A DNA stretch of 64,000 nt from Bordetella ansorpii (GCF_900078315.1 NZ_FKBS01000029.1:321758-385757), one strand, 5' to 3'. Numbered from the stretch's first letter, positions 37,643-46,502 are shown. The notes: generated from the sequence alone by a model not told the origin. Numbers and translations are program-made.

Positions 37643-37670
37643 TTGACATATCCCGATATTTAGCTATGAT
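37643..37670 (+). promoter_or_regulatory. Sigma-70-type promoter for the aldehyde dehydrogenase gene
   Basis: TTGACA at 37643-37648 and TATGAT at 37665-37670 with a 16-base spacer precede the TTG start at 37709. The area is AT-rich compared with its surroundings, and an imperfect inverted repeat, TTTAGATAT...ATATTTA (about 37635-37662), overlaps the -35 box and could be an operator shared with the divergent gene. Confidence 0.6.
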
Positions 37671-37708
37671 AGCCATGTCACCCACCCAAGTCAAAAGAGT
37701 TCATCGCG

Positions 37709-39202
37709 TTGACACACAACCAAACCACTTCAAACCATGCCCCTGACAGCCACTACGGTCATTTCATCGACAACCAATGGGTTGACGGTGAAAGTGGCGA
37801 GACCATCGACAGTACCAACCCGGCCACCGGTGCATTCCTCACCAAGATCCCGCGTGGCACGGCTGGAGACGTAGATCGTGCTGTCCAGGCGGCTGCCCGC
37901 GCATTCAAGTCCTGGGGCAAGACTTCTCCGGCTGAGCGTGCCAACGCGCTGCTGAAGATTGCTGATCTGCTCGAAGCCGATGCTGAGCGTTTCGTGGCGT
38001 TTGAGAGCATGGATGTCGGCAAGCCGGTCCGTGAGGCCCGGGTGGATGTGCCGCTGGCTATCGACCATTTCCGCTACTTCGCCGGTGCGATACGCAGCCA
38101 TTCGGATGAAGCTTCCATGCTTGACCACCAAACGATGAGTCTGACGCTGAGCGAACCACTCGGCGTGGTCGGCCAAGTCATCCCCTGGAACTTCCCGCTG
38201 CTGATGGCTGCCTGGAAGATTGCCACAGCGATTGCTATGGGCAACACGGTGGTGATCAAGCCATCAGAGATGACGCCAGTCACGATTTTGGAACTGGCAA
38301 AGATCTTCGCCAAGGTGCTTCCAGCCGGCGTGGTCAACGTCGTTACTGGCCTGGGAACGGAAGTTGGCCAGGCGATTCTCGATCGTCCCCAGGTCGCCAA
38401 GCTCGCCTTCACCGGCTCGACGCGTATCGGTGAAGTCGTGGCTGCTGCGGCAGCCAAGAGGATCATTCCGGCTACGCTGGAACTGGGCGGCAAGTCGGCC
38501 AACATCATCTTTCCTGATGCCAATTGGGATCGGGCTGTCGAGGCGGCTGCTCTTGGCATTCTGTGGAACCAGGGCGAAGTATGTGAGTCCGGTTCCCGCT
38601 TGTTCGTGCACGAGTCGATCTATGAGCGCTTCGTCGGCGAACTCAAGGAGCGCTTTGAAAAGGTTCGCGTTGGCAATCCGCTCGACCCCAACACGCAGAT
38701 GGGTGCCCAGGTCAGCCAGATCCAGACCGACCGCATCATGGGCTACATCGAGCTGGCCAAAGAAGAAGGCGCTCGCATCCTCACTGGTGGTGAGCGACTG
38801 ACTGGCGGTGAATACGATGCTGGCTTCTTCATCAAGCCGACGATCATCGTCGATGTGCGCAACGACATGCGCATCGCCCAAGAGGAGATCTTCGGGCCGG
38901 TCGTCACCGTGCTGCCGTTCAACGACGAGGACGAAGTGGTGGCGCTGGCCAATGCTTCCGACTACGGCCTGGCTGGTGCTGTCTGGACTCAGGACATCAA
39001 CCGTGCAATCCGTGTGGCACGGGCCATCGAAACTGGCCGTATGTGGCTCAACACCTATCATGACATTCCGGCCCACGCCCCGTTCGGCGGCTACAAGAAG
39101 TCCGGTCTCGGCCGCGAGACTCACAAGTCCATGTTGGACGCGTACAGCGAGAAGAAGAACATCTACATCAGCCTGAACGAAGCACCGTTCGGCGTGTTTT
39201 GA
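37709..39202 (+). CDS. NAD(P)-dependent aldehyde dehydrogenase
   Basis: A 497-residue aldehyde dehydrogenase. Catalytic signatures: the glutamate in LELGGKSANIIF near residue 260 and the nucleophilic cysteine in NQGEVCESGSRLFV near residue 294; cofactor motifs PWNFPLLMAAWK and FTGSTRIGE; end motif PFGGYKKSGLGRE. The start is a TTG (37709) because no in-frame ATG occurs before the conserved GHFIDNQWVDG. The closest recalled groups are betaine/chloroacetaldehyde-type enzymes; the substrate is unknown. It is followed by an Old Yellow Enzyme gene 64 bases on. Confidence 0.9.
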   Translation: MTHNQTTSNHAPDSHYGHFIDNQWVDGESGETIDSTNPATGAFLTKIPRGTAGDVDRAVQAAARAFKSWGKTSPAERANALLKIADLLEADAERFVAFESMDVGKPVREARVDVPLAIDHFRYFAGAIRSHSDEASMLDHQTMSLTLSEPLGVVGQVIPWNFPLLMAAWKIATAIAMGNTVVIKPSEMTPVTILELAKIFAKVLPAGVVNVVTGLGTEVGQAILDRPQVAKLAFTGSTRIGEVVAAAAAKRIIPATLELGGKSANIIFPDANWDRAVEAAALGILWNQGEVCESGSRLFVHESIYERFVGELKERFEKVRVGNPLDPNTQMGAQVSQIQTDRIMGYIELAKEEGARILTGGERLTGGEYDAGFFIKPTIIVDVRNDMRIAQEEIFGPVVTVLPFNDEDEVVALANASDYGLAGAVWTQDINRAIRVARAIETGRMWLNTYHDIPAHAPFGGYKKSGLGRETHKSMLDAYSEKKNIYISLNEAPFGVF

Positions 39203-39266
39203 GTTCGATTCATCGCCAAAATTTTGCCAAATAACATCGAGATTTCTGGATATTTGGGAGTGTTAA

Positions 39267-40391
39267 ATGAATAGAGAGATACTGTTTGAAAGCACGCAGC
39301 TGGGGCCTTACACCCTGAAAAACCGGATCGTGCTCCCGCCGTTGACCCGCTCGCGCAGTTCCCAGCCGGGCAACATTCCGAACGACCTGATGGCCGACTA
39401 CTACCGTCAGCGGGCCGGGGCGGGCTTCATGGTCACCGAAGGCACGCAGATCGAGCCGCGTGGCCAGGGGTATGCCTGGACGCCCGGTATGCACAGCCCG
39501 GAACAGGTTGAAGGCTGGCGCAAGATCACGGCAGCGGTGCATGCCGAAGGCAGCATCATATTCGCGCAGCTCTGGCACGTGGGGCGGGTTTCGCATCACT
39601 CGCTGCAGCCGGGTGGTGAGGCACCCGTCGCGCCGTCGGCGATTGCCGCTGAAAACGTCAAGGTCTTCATTGAAACCGGTCCGGGCCAAGGCGCGCTCAC
39701 AGAACCCTCGGTGCCGCGTGCGCTGACAACTGCCGAAGTGAAAGAGTTGGTACAGCTCTACGCCCAGGCGGCCCGCAATGCACTCGATGCGGGCTTCGAT
39801 GGTGTCGAACTCCACTGCGCCAACGGCTACCTCGTCAACCAGTTTATTTCCGCGCACACCAATCGGCGCACCGATGAATACGGTGGCCCCCTGCAAAACC
39901 GTCTGCGCTTCCTGCGCGAGGTGGTACAGGCCGTTGCTGATGTGGTCGGCAAGGAACGGCTCGGAGTGCGATTTGCCCCGCTGTTCGCCAGCACCGAAGA
40001 AGACCGCGTCTATCTGGGGCTGGTGGAGGAAGATCCCCATGAAACCTATATCGAGGCCATCAAGGTTCTCGAACAGGTCGGGATTGCCTATGTCTCGCTT
40101 GCCGAGGCCGATTGGGACAATGCGCCAGAGCTGCCCGAGACCTTCCGAAATGATGTGCGCAGCAACTTCAGCGGCAAGATCCTTTATGCCGGTAAATACA
40201 CCGTGGAGCGCGGTGTGCGCGTGGTCAAGGCGGGCTGGGGCGATCTGATCGCGTTCGGCCGTCCCTTCATCGCCAACCCGGATCTGCCTGAGCGCATCGC
40301 CCAGGGCTGGCCGCTCAACGCAGTAGATCCAGCGACGATGTATGGCGGCACTGACAAGGGATACACCGACTACCCCTCTTACCGGCCATAA
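39267..40391 (+). CDS. Old Yellow Enzyme family alkene reductase (NemA-like)
   Basis: A 374-residue FMN enzyme of the NemA/OYE group that reduces activated C=C bonds and nitro esters. Visible are FESTQLGPYTLKNRIVLPPLTRSRS, QLWHVGRVSHHSLQPGG, the active-site tyrosine region, GVELHCANGYLVNQF (His/Asn pair in HCAN), and ITAGKY-like DLIAFGRPFIANPDLP. Intact length. It belongs with the preceding aldehyde dehydrogenase gene and the following monooxygenase gene. Confidence 0.92.
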   Translation: MNREILFESTQLGPYTLKNRIVLPPLTRSRSSQPGNIPNDLMADYYRQRAGAGFMVTEGTQIEPRGQGYAWTPGMHSPEQVEGWRKITAAVHAEGSIIFAQLWHVGRVSHHSLQPGGEAPVAPSAIAAENVKVFIETGPGQGALTEPSVPRALTTAEVKELVQLYAQAARNALDAGFDGVELHCANGYLVNQFISAHTNRRTDEYGGPLQNRLRFLREVVQAVADVVGKERLGVRFAPLFASTEEDRVYLGLVEEDPHETYIEAIKVLEQVGIAYVSLAEADWDNAPELPETFRNDVRSNFSGKILYAGKYTVERGVRVVKAGWGDLIAFGRPFIANPDLPERIAQGWPLNAVDPATMYGGTDKGYTDYPSYRP

Positions 40392-40397
40392 GGCAGT

Positions 40398-40431
40398 ACT
40401 GGCCGCGTTCGCAGCTTCGGACGCGGCCAGT
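40398..40431 (+). terminator. Strong intercistronic hairpin after the alkene reductase gene
   Basis: ACTGGCCGCGT and ACGCGGCCAGT form a perfect 11 bp stem with a 12-base loop, 6 bases after the stop codon. No T run follows, so it may be an mRNA-stabilising or partial-attenuation hairpin rather than a full terminator. Confidence 0.5.
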
Positions 40432-40480
40432 GGCGCTGCGCGCGTGCGATGGAAACCTTGAGACCCAGAGGAGCCTGACA

Positions 40481-41452
40481 ATGTATCAGCCAAGTACAAC
40501 CCCTTATCAACAGCACCAAGGGTTCGGTCGAACCTTCAAGGCCGGCCACCTGAGCCTGGGGCTGTTTTTCCCCATCGAGGCCTTCCAGGGCGATACGCCG
40601 ACGATGTCCAACCAGGTCGAATTGGCCCGTCGTGCGGAAGCGCTGGGCTTCTCCGCACTCTGGTTCCGGGACGTACCGTTGCGCGACCCCAGCTTCGGCG
40701 ATGTGGGCCAGGTTTTTGATCCCTGGGTCTATCTGGGCTTCATCGCAGCACATACGTCGACGATTGCACTGGGGACTGCGTCGATAGCGATCCCGCTGCG
40801 CAATCCGCTGCACACGGCCAAGGCGGCTGCGAGCGTGGACCAGTTGAGCGGCGGCCGCTTCCTTATGGGTGTCGCCTCGGGTGACAGACCTGTGGAGTTC
40901 CCTGCATTTGATGTCGACCCGGATCAGCGGGGCGACATTTTCCGGGAGCACCTGGAAGTGATCCGCAATGCTCAGCGCACCAGCTTCGAGCCGCTGCAAT
41001 GGAGTAGTGGCCGATTGGAGAGTGCGGACCTGATTCCGAAGCCGACTACGAACGAGATTCCATTTTTCGTGACGGGCAACAGTCGCCAGTCCATAGAGTG
41101 GATCGCGCGGGAGAGTTCCGGGTGGATCACCTATCCACGGGCACCGCAGTTGCAGAAGACAATGGTGGCGAACTGGCGGGAGGCCGTCAGAGCCCAGTCC
41201 GGGGACACTTACAAACCCTTCCTCCAGTCGCTTTACATCGACCTGGATGTGCGTCCGGACGCACCGCCGGTGCCAATCCATCTGGGCTACCGGCTGGGGC
41301 GAAATCATCTGCTGACGCTATTGGAGTCACTTGAGTCGATTGGCGTCGATCATGTAATTCTCAATCTCAAGTATGGCCATCGTCCGGCATCAGAAGTCAT
41401 TGATGAACTTGGCTCTTATATCGTGCCCCGGTTTACCGCGCACTCTCCATGA
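40481..41452 (+). CDS. LLM-class (luciferase-like) flavin-dependent oxidoreductase
   Basis: A 323-residue protein of the bacterial luciferase-like superfamily that would use reduced flavin. It shows the TIM-barrel signatures GLFFPIEAFQGD, ARRAEALGFSALWFRDVPL, TSTIALGTASIAIPLRNPLHTAKAAASVDQLSGGRFLMGVASG. The ATG at 40481 has AGAGGAG eight bases upstream; the frame extends to 40430 but without a good site. The final residues run to the junction with a peroxidase gene remnant 19 bases on. Confidence 0.88.
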   Translation: MYQPSTTPYQQHQGFGRTFKAGHLSLGLFFPIEAFQGDTPTMSNQVELARRAEALGFSALWFRDVPLRDPSFGDVGQVFDPWVYLGFIAAHTSTIALGTASIAIPLRNPLHTAKAAASVDQLSGGRFLMGVASGDRPVEFPAFDVDPDQRGDIFREHLEVIRNAQRTSFEPLQWSSGRLESADLIPKPTTNEIPFFVTGNSRQSIEWIARESSGWITYPRAPQLQKTMVANWREAVRAQSGDTYKPFLQSLYIDLDVRPDAPPVPIHLGYRLGRNHLLTLLESLESIGVDHVILNLKYGHRPASEVIDELGSYIVPRFTAHSP

Positions 41453-41470
41453 GTTTGCAAGAGACCAACT

Positions 41471-41732
41471 CGTCACCCACAGATGCCTGGAGTAGCCGAT
41501 GAAGTAGGTGCCATATTCGCCCTGGCCGGGGCGGCCGAAGGGCATGTTGTCGCGCAGATGTCGTGCTCGGTGCCGTCGTCGTCCACGATCGTGGCGAGGG
41601 TCTTGTGCGATTTCTGGCCGCTCGTCGCGTCGGGCAATTCGACATTGCTGACGATCTCTCGGCCGATGATCCGCTCTTGCTCGTCCTTGGCGAGCCGAGC
41701 CCACGGCTGCATTTGGTGCAGATACTTCTGCA
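41471..41732 (-). pseudogene. Dye-decolourising peroxidase, C-terminal fragment (frameshifted, tail lost)
   Basis: On the minus strand QKYLHQMQPWARLAKDEQERIIGRE...HKTLATIVDDDGTEHDI, then in another frame RDNMPFGRPGQGEYGTYFIGYSRHLW, is plainly the second half of a DyP-type haem peroxidase. The frame change needs one missing base near 41557-41560 (ATC CTG CGC expected, ATCTGCGC found). The final 20 to 30 residues are missing: the likeness stops at WVT where the luciferase-like gene region begins. The first half of the gene is at 42838-43195. Confidence 0.8.
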
Positions 41733-41994
41733 CCATTTCATGAATGAACCAGTGCTGGCCGGTGAGGTTTGCCCGGGAGTAGTCGTCGAGGAAGCAGGAA
41801 GCGTGAAAATACATGCTGCCGTTCGGCGTCATGCAGCAATTCTTCGGCTGGAACGGCAGGTAGCGCCGGCCGTGGATGCGCACGTGCGTGTAATCGATGG
41901 CGTCGCGGAACAACAGCGATGCCATGGCGATTTCGCCTGCGGTGAGGGGGCGCCAGCGCTGCGCATGCAGGCGGCGAACAGGTACGGCACCCAT
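41733..41994 (-). pseudogene. N-terminal fragment of a Vgr-related HExxH protein
   Basis: The minus-strand frame reads RPLTAGEIAMASLLFRDAIDYTHVRIHGRRYLPFQPKNCCMTPNGSMYFH and then HWFIHEMV, which I recognise as the start of a family annotated as Vgr-related, whose zinc motif HExxH would follow as HEMVH. It is cut at HEMV and continues directly in frame as the DyP C-terminal fragment, so an open chimeric frame of 173 codons exists. Recognition is from memory of the family pattern. Confidence 0.55.
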
Positions 41995-42241
41995 CGGTTC
42001 TTTTGCAAAGTTAAGAGGCTTGGCAAACTTAACTTAGATTGCTCGGATACCGTTTTGAACAGCTCCTTCGAGAGCATGACCGCGTCAAAGACGCCTTTCA
42101 TCAAAAGTGTTGCGGCCGACCACTATCGACCCGTAAGCAGTTCTTGCCGATTCCATGAAGCGGTCGTTCAACGCTCGCGCCAAGCTACGACTCGCTGGCG
42201 CCGCCAGTGAGCCGTCGACTTGAGCGACTTGTCGGGCTTGC

Positions 42242-42544
42242 TCAGCCCGGCAGCTTTGCCGCAAGAACGTCAACCTTTTCGATGGACGGCGGCTGGGCGA
42301 ATAACTCACCCGCTTTTTCCATGAGCGCGGCCGCGACTTCGCCGGAAAGATGAGCTTGCCGCCCAGCCTCATCTGGAAACGCGTCAAAGATGCCAAAGGT
42401 TGACGGCCCCAGGCGGATGCCGAACCAAGCTGTAGTAGCTGGCTCTGCCTGAACGAGGGGAAGACCACTTAACAGAAAGCTTTCTACGTCTTTCTCCTTA
42501 CCTGGCTTGGCTTCAAGACGAACGAACAACGCGAGTTTGACCAT
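42242..42544 (-). CDS. Antibiotic biosynthesis monooxygenase (ABM) domain protein
   Basis: A 100-residue single-domain protein with the dimeric alpha-beta-barrel pattern LALFVRLEAKPGKEKDVESFL and TTAWFGIRLGPSTFGIFDAFPDEAGRQAHLSG. Members include quinol monooxygenases such as YgiN and many of unknown activity. The ATG at 42544 has GGAG eight bases before it. It lies inside the segment that splits the peroxidase gene. Around it, 41995-42241 and 42545-42837 hold nothing I can identify. Confidence 0.75.
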   Translation of the reverse strand: MVKLALFVRLEAKPGKEKDVESFLLSGLPLVQAEPATTAWFGIRLGPSTFGIFDAFPDEAGRQAHLSGEVAAALMEKAGELFAQPPSIEKVDVLAAKLPG

Positions 42545-42837
42545 GACATATCTCCTGTTATTAAACAGACAGCAATTCACGCATTTTCCATCGAGCCGAA
42601 TGCAATGATGACCGGACCGCCACCACTTGCGGCGAAGCGGCTTTCTTCACGTGCCCGAAAGCAGTTCGCTAGCAAGGACCGATACCGATTGAATGCGCAG
42701 CCAATACCGGATGGTAAGAGCGTTTCAGTATAGTACCTGGCGATGTTGCTCACAGGGCAAGCAAGAAATATTGGTAGAGACAGCAGCAGTTCGTTTCGGT
42801 TGCTTGCAGTTGGATCGCAGGTGTGCAGACTGCCACA

Positions 42838-43195
42838 ACAGTACCACCAAGTAGCTGCCGCCGGCGAACGCCTGATTTTCACTGCCGACCAGCGTCGAGG
42901 CGCCGATGTCGTGCCCGGTCGGGTTGGCCGTGCCATCGACAAAGCCAAGCAGGTCGCGGGAGTCGAAGTAGCGAAAACCGACCACCTCGTCGGCCATCGT
43001 CACGCTGCTGCCCAGTTGGTCCAGCAGCAGGCGCTCGAATTCAAAACAGAGGTCCTCGCGTTCGGCACGGATGTGAAAGAACAGGTCGCCGGGCGTGGCA
43101 GGCGCGGTGTGCTTGGCACCCTCGATGGGCACGAAGGGCCGTAGTTCCTTCGGGCGCTTCCCGGTCTGGAAACGGTCCCATAGCGCCGAATTCGT
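42838..43195 (-). pseudogene. Dye-decolourising peroxidase, central/N-terminal fragment
   Basis: On the minus strand NSALWDRFQTGKRPKELRPF...TPGDLFFHIRAEREDLCFEFERLL...VVGFRYFDSRDLLGFVDGTANP...FAGGSYLVV is the DyP family middle, including the GxxDG haem-site motif (GFVDGTANP). The first 60 or so family residues are absent; an unrelated 40-codon lead (up to 43315) replaces them. The frame leaves family likeness after YLVV, and the missing continuation QKYLHQM is found 1.1 kb away at 41732. Confidence 0.8.
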
Positions 43196-43311
43196 CCTGC
43201 CGGCGTTTCCGTCGAACTGATCATCAACAGCGATCGCCCCGTCCAGTAATGCTGTCGGACGGGGCGAAGTCTTGCCGCGCTTCCACGCTGAGCAAATACG
43301 TTGCAGCGCTC

Positions 43312-44304
43312 TCAAACTGTCATCACGATCTTGCCGAACTGCTGGTTCGATTCGAGGTATTCGTGCGCTGCCACGACGTCACTCAGCGAGAAGACCCTGT
43401 CCACGAGCGGCCGGAGGATACCGGCTTCGATTCCTGCCGAGATAAAAGTCCGGACGCGCTGCAGCGCTGCTGCATCCTCGGTCACTTCCGTGTACACGAA
43501 ACCACGCACAGAAAGACTGCGCTTCAAAGCCAGCTTCAGCGGAAACGGCGTCGCATCGGGACTGAGTGCGCCGTGCACGACAATCGTTCCGCGCTTGGCC
43601 ATGGCCCCTGCGAGCTGGTTCACTTGCGGACCGCCGACCGCGTCGAACGCGCACTGGATCCCGTACGGCGCCAGTTCACGCAGGCGGCTCTCCAACGGCT
43701 CGTCTGACGTGCTGATGACGGCTTCGGCTCCAGCGGCCAACAGTGCATCGCGCTTTGTGCTGGTCAGTGTCACCGCGATGGGCCGCGCACCCACCTGGCG
43801 TGCAACCTGTACCGCAGCCAAGCCTACGCTGCTTGATGCAGCGGTGATGGCAATCCAGTCTCCTTTGCCAAGTCCTCCGGCCTCCACGAGACCGCCGTAT
43901 GCGGTCAGATAGGCCATCCACAGGCCAGCTCCCTCCACCGCGGACAAGCCGGCCGGTTGCGGGACAAGGTGGGTAGCGGGAATCAACGCATGCTCGGCAT
44001 AGGTGCCATATCTGCCGAGCTCGAACCCGGGCAGGACGCCGACCATGTCGCCAACCGCGAATCCTTGCACCGACGGGCCAAGAGCAGCGATCATGCCAAC
44101 CGCCTCGAAGCCCAGCATGGATGGCAGTTGCGCCGTCTCGAGATACTGGCCCATGCGGAACATCTTGTCCGCCCGATTCAAGCCGATCGCCTGCACCTCG
44201 ATAAGTACTTCGCCATCTGCGGCCTCAGGGACGCTGCGCTGCTCCAACCGCAATACACCCGGGCCGCCAAGTTCATGAAATCGAACCACCTGCGACATGG
44301 TCAT
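43312..44304 (-). CDS. Zinc-independent quinone oxidoreductase-like MDR enzyme (first of two)
   Basis: A 330-residue medium-chain reductase of the quinone oxidoreductase group: VVRFHELGGPGVLRLEQRSVP, LNRADKMFRMGQY, and cofactor-binding ITAASSSVGLAAVQVARQVGA, an unusual serine-rich version of the GxxGxxG loop that occurs in a subgroup. ATG 44304 has AAGG six bases upstream; 44310 and 44298 are alternatives. The stop is about 9 bases downstream-side of the next MDR gene's start order: it follows that gene's stop (44314) closely in one operon controlled from the HxlR intergenic region. Confidence 0.85.
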   Translation of the reverse strand: MTMSQVVRFHELGGPGVLRLEQRSVPEAADGEVLIEVQAIGLNRADKMFRMGQYLETAQLPSMLGFEAVGMIAALGPSVQGFAVGDMVGVLPGFELGRYGTYAEHALIPATHLVPQPAGLSAVEGAGLWMAYLTAYGGLVEAGGLGKGDWIAITAASSSVGLAAVQVARQVGARPIAVTLTSTKRDALLAAGAEAVISTSDEPLESRLRELAPYGIQCAFDAVGGPQVNQLAGAMAKRGTIVVHGALSPDATPFPLKLALKRSLSVRGFVYTEVTEDAAALQRVRTFISAGIEAGILRPLVDRVFSLSDVVAAHEYLESNQQFGKIVMTV

Positions 44305-44313
44305 ACCCATCCT

Positions 44314-45318
44314 TCAGGAAGCGACGTCGATCACGATCTTGCCAAGGGCCTTGCCGGCCTCCTGAGCGTCATGCGCGGCATGCGCGTCGGCCAAAGTGTA
44401 GCGCCGTTCGTCGACCAAGGGTTTCAGTTTGCCCTGCTCCGCCAGGCGGGTCGCCTCGCGCAGGATGTCGCCATGGTGGGCTCGTCCTTCACCGCTCAAC
44501 ATGGGGAGCAGCACGAAGATACCGGACAATGTCACGCAGCGCAGTGAGCCTGGCGCCAGATTGTGCTCCGCGAAAGCGTAGCAGCTGAGAACGTGTCCAT
44601 AAGGCCTGGCAGCAACAAGTGAGTCGTCCAGCGTCTGTCCGCCGACGGTGTCATAGACCACGTCGAAGCCAACGCCATTTGCATACTTCGCGACGTAGTC
44701 CACGACCTTGGCGTCGCGATAATCGATGGGCGTAGCGCCGTAGCCTTTGATGACGGCGTGCTTAGCCGCCGAGGCAGTCGCATACACGTCGGCGCCGAGC
44801 GCACGGGCGATCTGCACTGCCACGTGACCAACACCACCCGCGCCGCCCTGGATCAGCACGCGCTGGCCAGCATGTACGCCGGCACGGTCGACCAGACCTT
44901 CCCAAGCGGTCAGAAACACCAGCGGCAACGCAGCCGCTTCGCGCATACTAAGGTTCTTTGGCTTCGGTGCCAACAGGCGAGCGTCGACGGCCGCATATTC
45001 GGCGAGCGTTCCCGGAATGCCACGCACGCCGCCAGCCAATCCGTACACCTCGTCGCCGACCTTGAAGTCGCTCACGTCTTCACCGACCTCGACGACCGTG
45101 CCCGCCAGATCGGTGCCGAGAATCGCAGGCAGTTCGGGCATGGCATACGGCGCTGCACCGGTGCGGATCTTGTAGTCGATCGGATTGACGCCGCTGGCAG
45201 CGATCTGTACCAGCACTTCGCCCGCTTTCGGTGCTGGCCGGGTCACCTGGGTATCGATGAATTTGCCGTCGGCGTAGTCGTTCAGGACGAGTGCGCGCAT
45301 GGTGGCTTGGGTAGTCAT
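44314..45318 (-). CDS. Quinone oxidoreductase-like MDR enzyme (second of two, promoter-proximal)
   Basis: A 334-residue NADPH-dependent reductase of the zinc-free MDR type: MRALVLNDYADGKFIDTQV, GVNPIDYKIRTG, LPAILGTDLAGTV, and the loop VLIQGGAGGVGHVAVQIARALGA. The ATG at 45318 has AAGGA eight bases upstream. It is divergent from the HxlR-family regulator gene and leads a two-gene unit with the MDR enzyme at 43312. HxlR regulators beside such enzymes often respond to reactive electrophiles or quinones, so that role is likely but inferred. Confidence 0.88.
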   Translation of the reverse strand: MTTQATMRALVLNDYADGKFIDTQVTRPAPKAGEVLVQIAASGVNPIDYKIRTGAAPYAMPELPAILGTDLAGTVVEVGEDVSDFKVGDEVYGLAGGVRGIPGTLAEYAAVDARLLAPKPKNLSMREAAALPLVFLTAWEGLVDRAGVHAGQRVLIQGGAGGVGHVAVQIARALGADVYATASAAKHAVIKGYGATPIDYRDAKVVDYVAKYANGVGFDVVYDTVGGQTLDDSLVAARPYGHVLSCYAFAEHNLAPGSLRCVTLSGIFVLLPMLSGEGRAHHGDILREATRLAEQGKLKPLVDERRYTLADAHAAHDAQEAGKALGKIVIDVAS

Positions 45319-45400
45319 GTATTGGTTCCTTGTGAATGCGGCCCTTGGGGGCAAACTGAATGTGGGGGTAATATTGATCCATAAGGTCCAGCCTGTAAAT

Positions 45401-45433
45401 TAGGCACTTTTTAGGATCATAGGCACCTATAGG
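45401..45433. promoter_or_regulatory. Direct repeat, candidate HxlR operator
   Basis: TAGGCACTTTTTAGG (45401-45415) and TAGGCACCTATAGG (45420-45433) lie 19 bases apart start to start, between the divergent MDR and HxlR genes. The second copy runs up to the regulator's start codon and includes its AGG ribosome site, which suggests autorepression. Confidence 0.6.
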
Positions 45434-45438
45434 TAACC

Positions 45439-45864
45439 ATGGCTTCCACCGTTCGTCATCCCCCCGATCCACTGGTCATCAGTGAAACCTGTCCACCGCG
45501 GCGTATCCACATGCTATTGACGCCCAAATGGACGTCCATGGTGATCTATGTCCTTAGTTTCGGTCCGATACGGACTGGCCAGTTACAGCGCAGCATGCCG
45601 GGAATTTCGAAGAAGATGCTCACCCAGACCTTGCGCGAGCTCGAAGCCGACCAGCTGTTGTCGAGGAAGGTGCACCAGGTGGTTCCACCCGCAGTCGAAT
45701 ATTCGCTGACGGAGCTTGGACAGAAGTTCGTCGAGCCTTTGCTGGCACTTTACGATTGGGCCGAAGCCAATTCCGTACTGCTCGATACGGTAGAACGCAA
45801 CAGAGCAGCTTCCGGCCAAGCCGAGATCGTCGAAGATGAAAGCGAAGCCTTGCCGCTTTCCTGA
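45439..45864 (+). CDS. HxlR-family winged-helix transcriptional regulator
   Basis: A 141-residue regulator. The core, CPPRRIHMLLTPKWTSMVIYVLSFGPIRTGQLQRSMPGISKKMLTQTLRELEADQLLSRKVHQVVPPAVEYSLTE, is the standard HxlR/MarR-like DNA-binding domain. The single Cys19 in SETCPP is at the place where redox-sensing members (HypR/QorR type) carry their reactive cysteine. It is divergent from the two MDR oxidoreductase genes, the usual layout for QorR-like control. Electrophile sensing is an inference. Confidence 0.88.
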   Translation: MASTVRHPPDPLVISETCPPRRIHMLLTPKWTSMVIYVLSFGPIRTGQLQRSMPGISKKMLTQTLRELEADQLLSRKVHQVVPPAVEYSLTELGQKFVEPLLALYDWAEANSVLLDTVERNRAASGQAEIVEDESEALPLS

Positions 45865-45978
45865 ATCGCCGAGCTGATTGTTGTATTCGACGATAACAAT
45901 TCGGACTCTATAATCGGCTTTTGCCGGCGCCTGGCCGCACGCGGCCAGGCCGTACCCACTACCAAGAAAGATGTGTCG

Positions 45979-46491
45979 ATGGAGCTGCTTCAATCGATGC
46001 GCCTGTTTTCCAGGCTTGCTGAACTCCAGAGTTTTACGAAGGTCGCTGAAGCGCTGCAGATGGGCCGCCCCCAAGTGACGCTGGCCATCAATCAATTGGA
46101 AGCATCGCTCGGCGTGCGTCTGTTCCAGCGCACGACGCGCAAGGTGAGCCTCACAGCGGAGGGTGAGGCGTTTCTGGTCAGGGTCGCAGGGATTCTGGGC
46201 GAGGTCGATGAAGCGGTGACCATGTTCCGCGCGCCGGGCGACATCGTGCGCGGGCGTCTCCGGATCGATATTCCTTCCGCCCTGGCGGTGGAATCCTTCA
46301 TGGATTCATTGCAGAGGTTCCGCAACGCCTATCCGGGGATCTCGATGATGTTGGGTGTGAGCGATCGATCCGTAGATCTGGTTGGCGAAGACGTCGATTG
46401 CGCGCTGCGCATCGGAGATTTGCCAAACTCCAGCCTGGTCGCCCGACGACGCGGCGCGCTGGTAATGATCACCTGTGCCTCTCCCGAGCCT
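45979..46491 (+). pseudogene. LysR-family regulator, truncated at the 3' end
   Basis: An N-terminal 171-residue part of a LysR regulator: MELLQSMRLFSRLAELQSFTKVA, LAINQLEASLGVRLFQRTTRKV, then the start of the effector domain to VMITCASPE. After that point the frame reads unrelated residues to a stop at 46578, inside the convergent LysR gene. About 130 residues of effector domain are lost. The DNA-binding part could still be made. Confidence 0.8.
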
Positions 46492-46502
46492 GCCAGGCTC
46501 CG

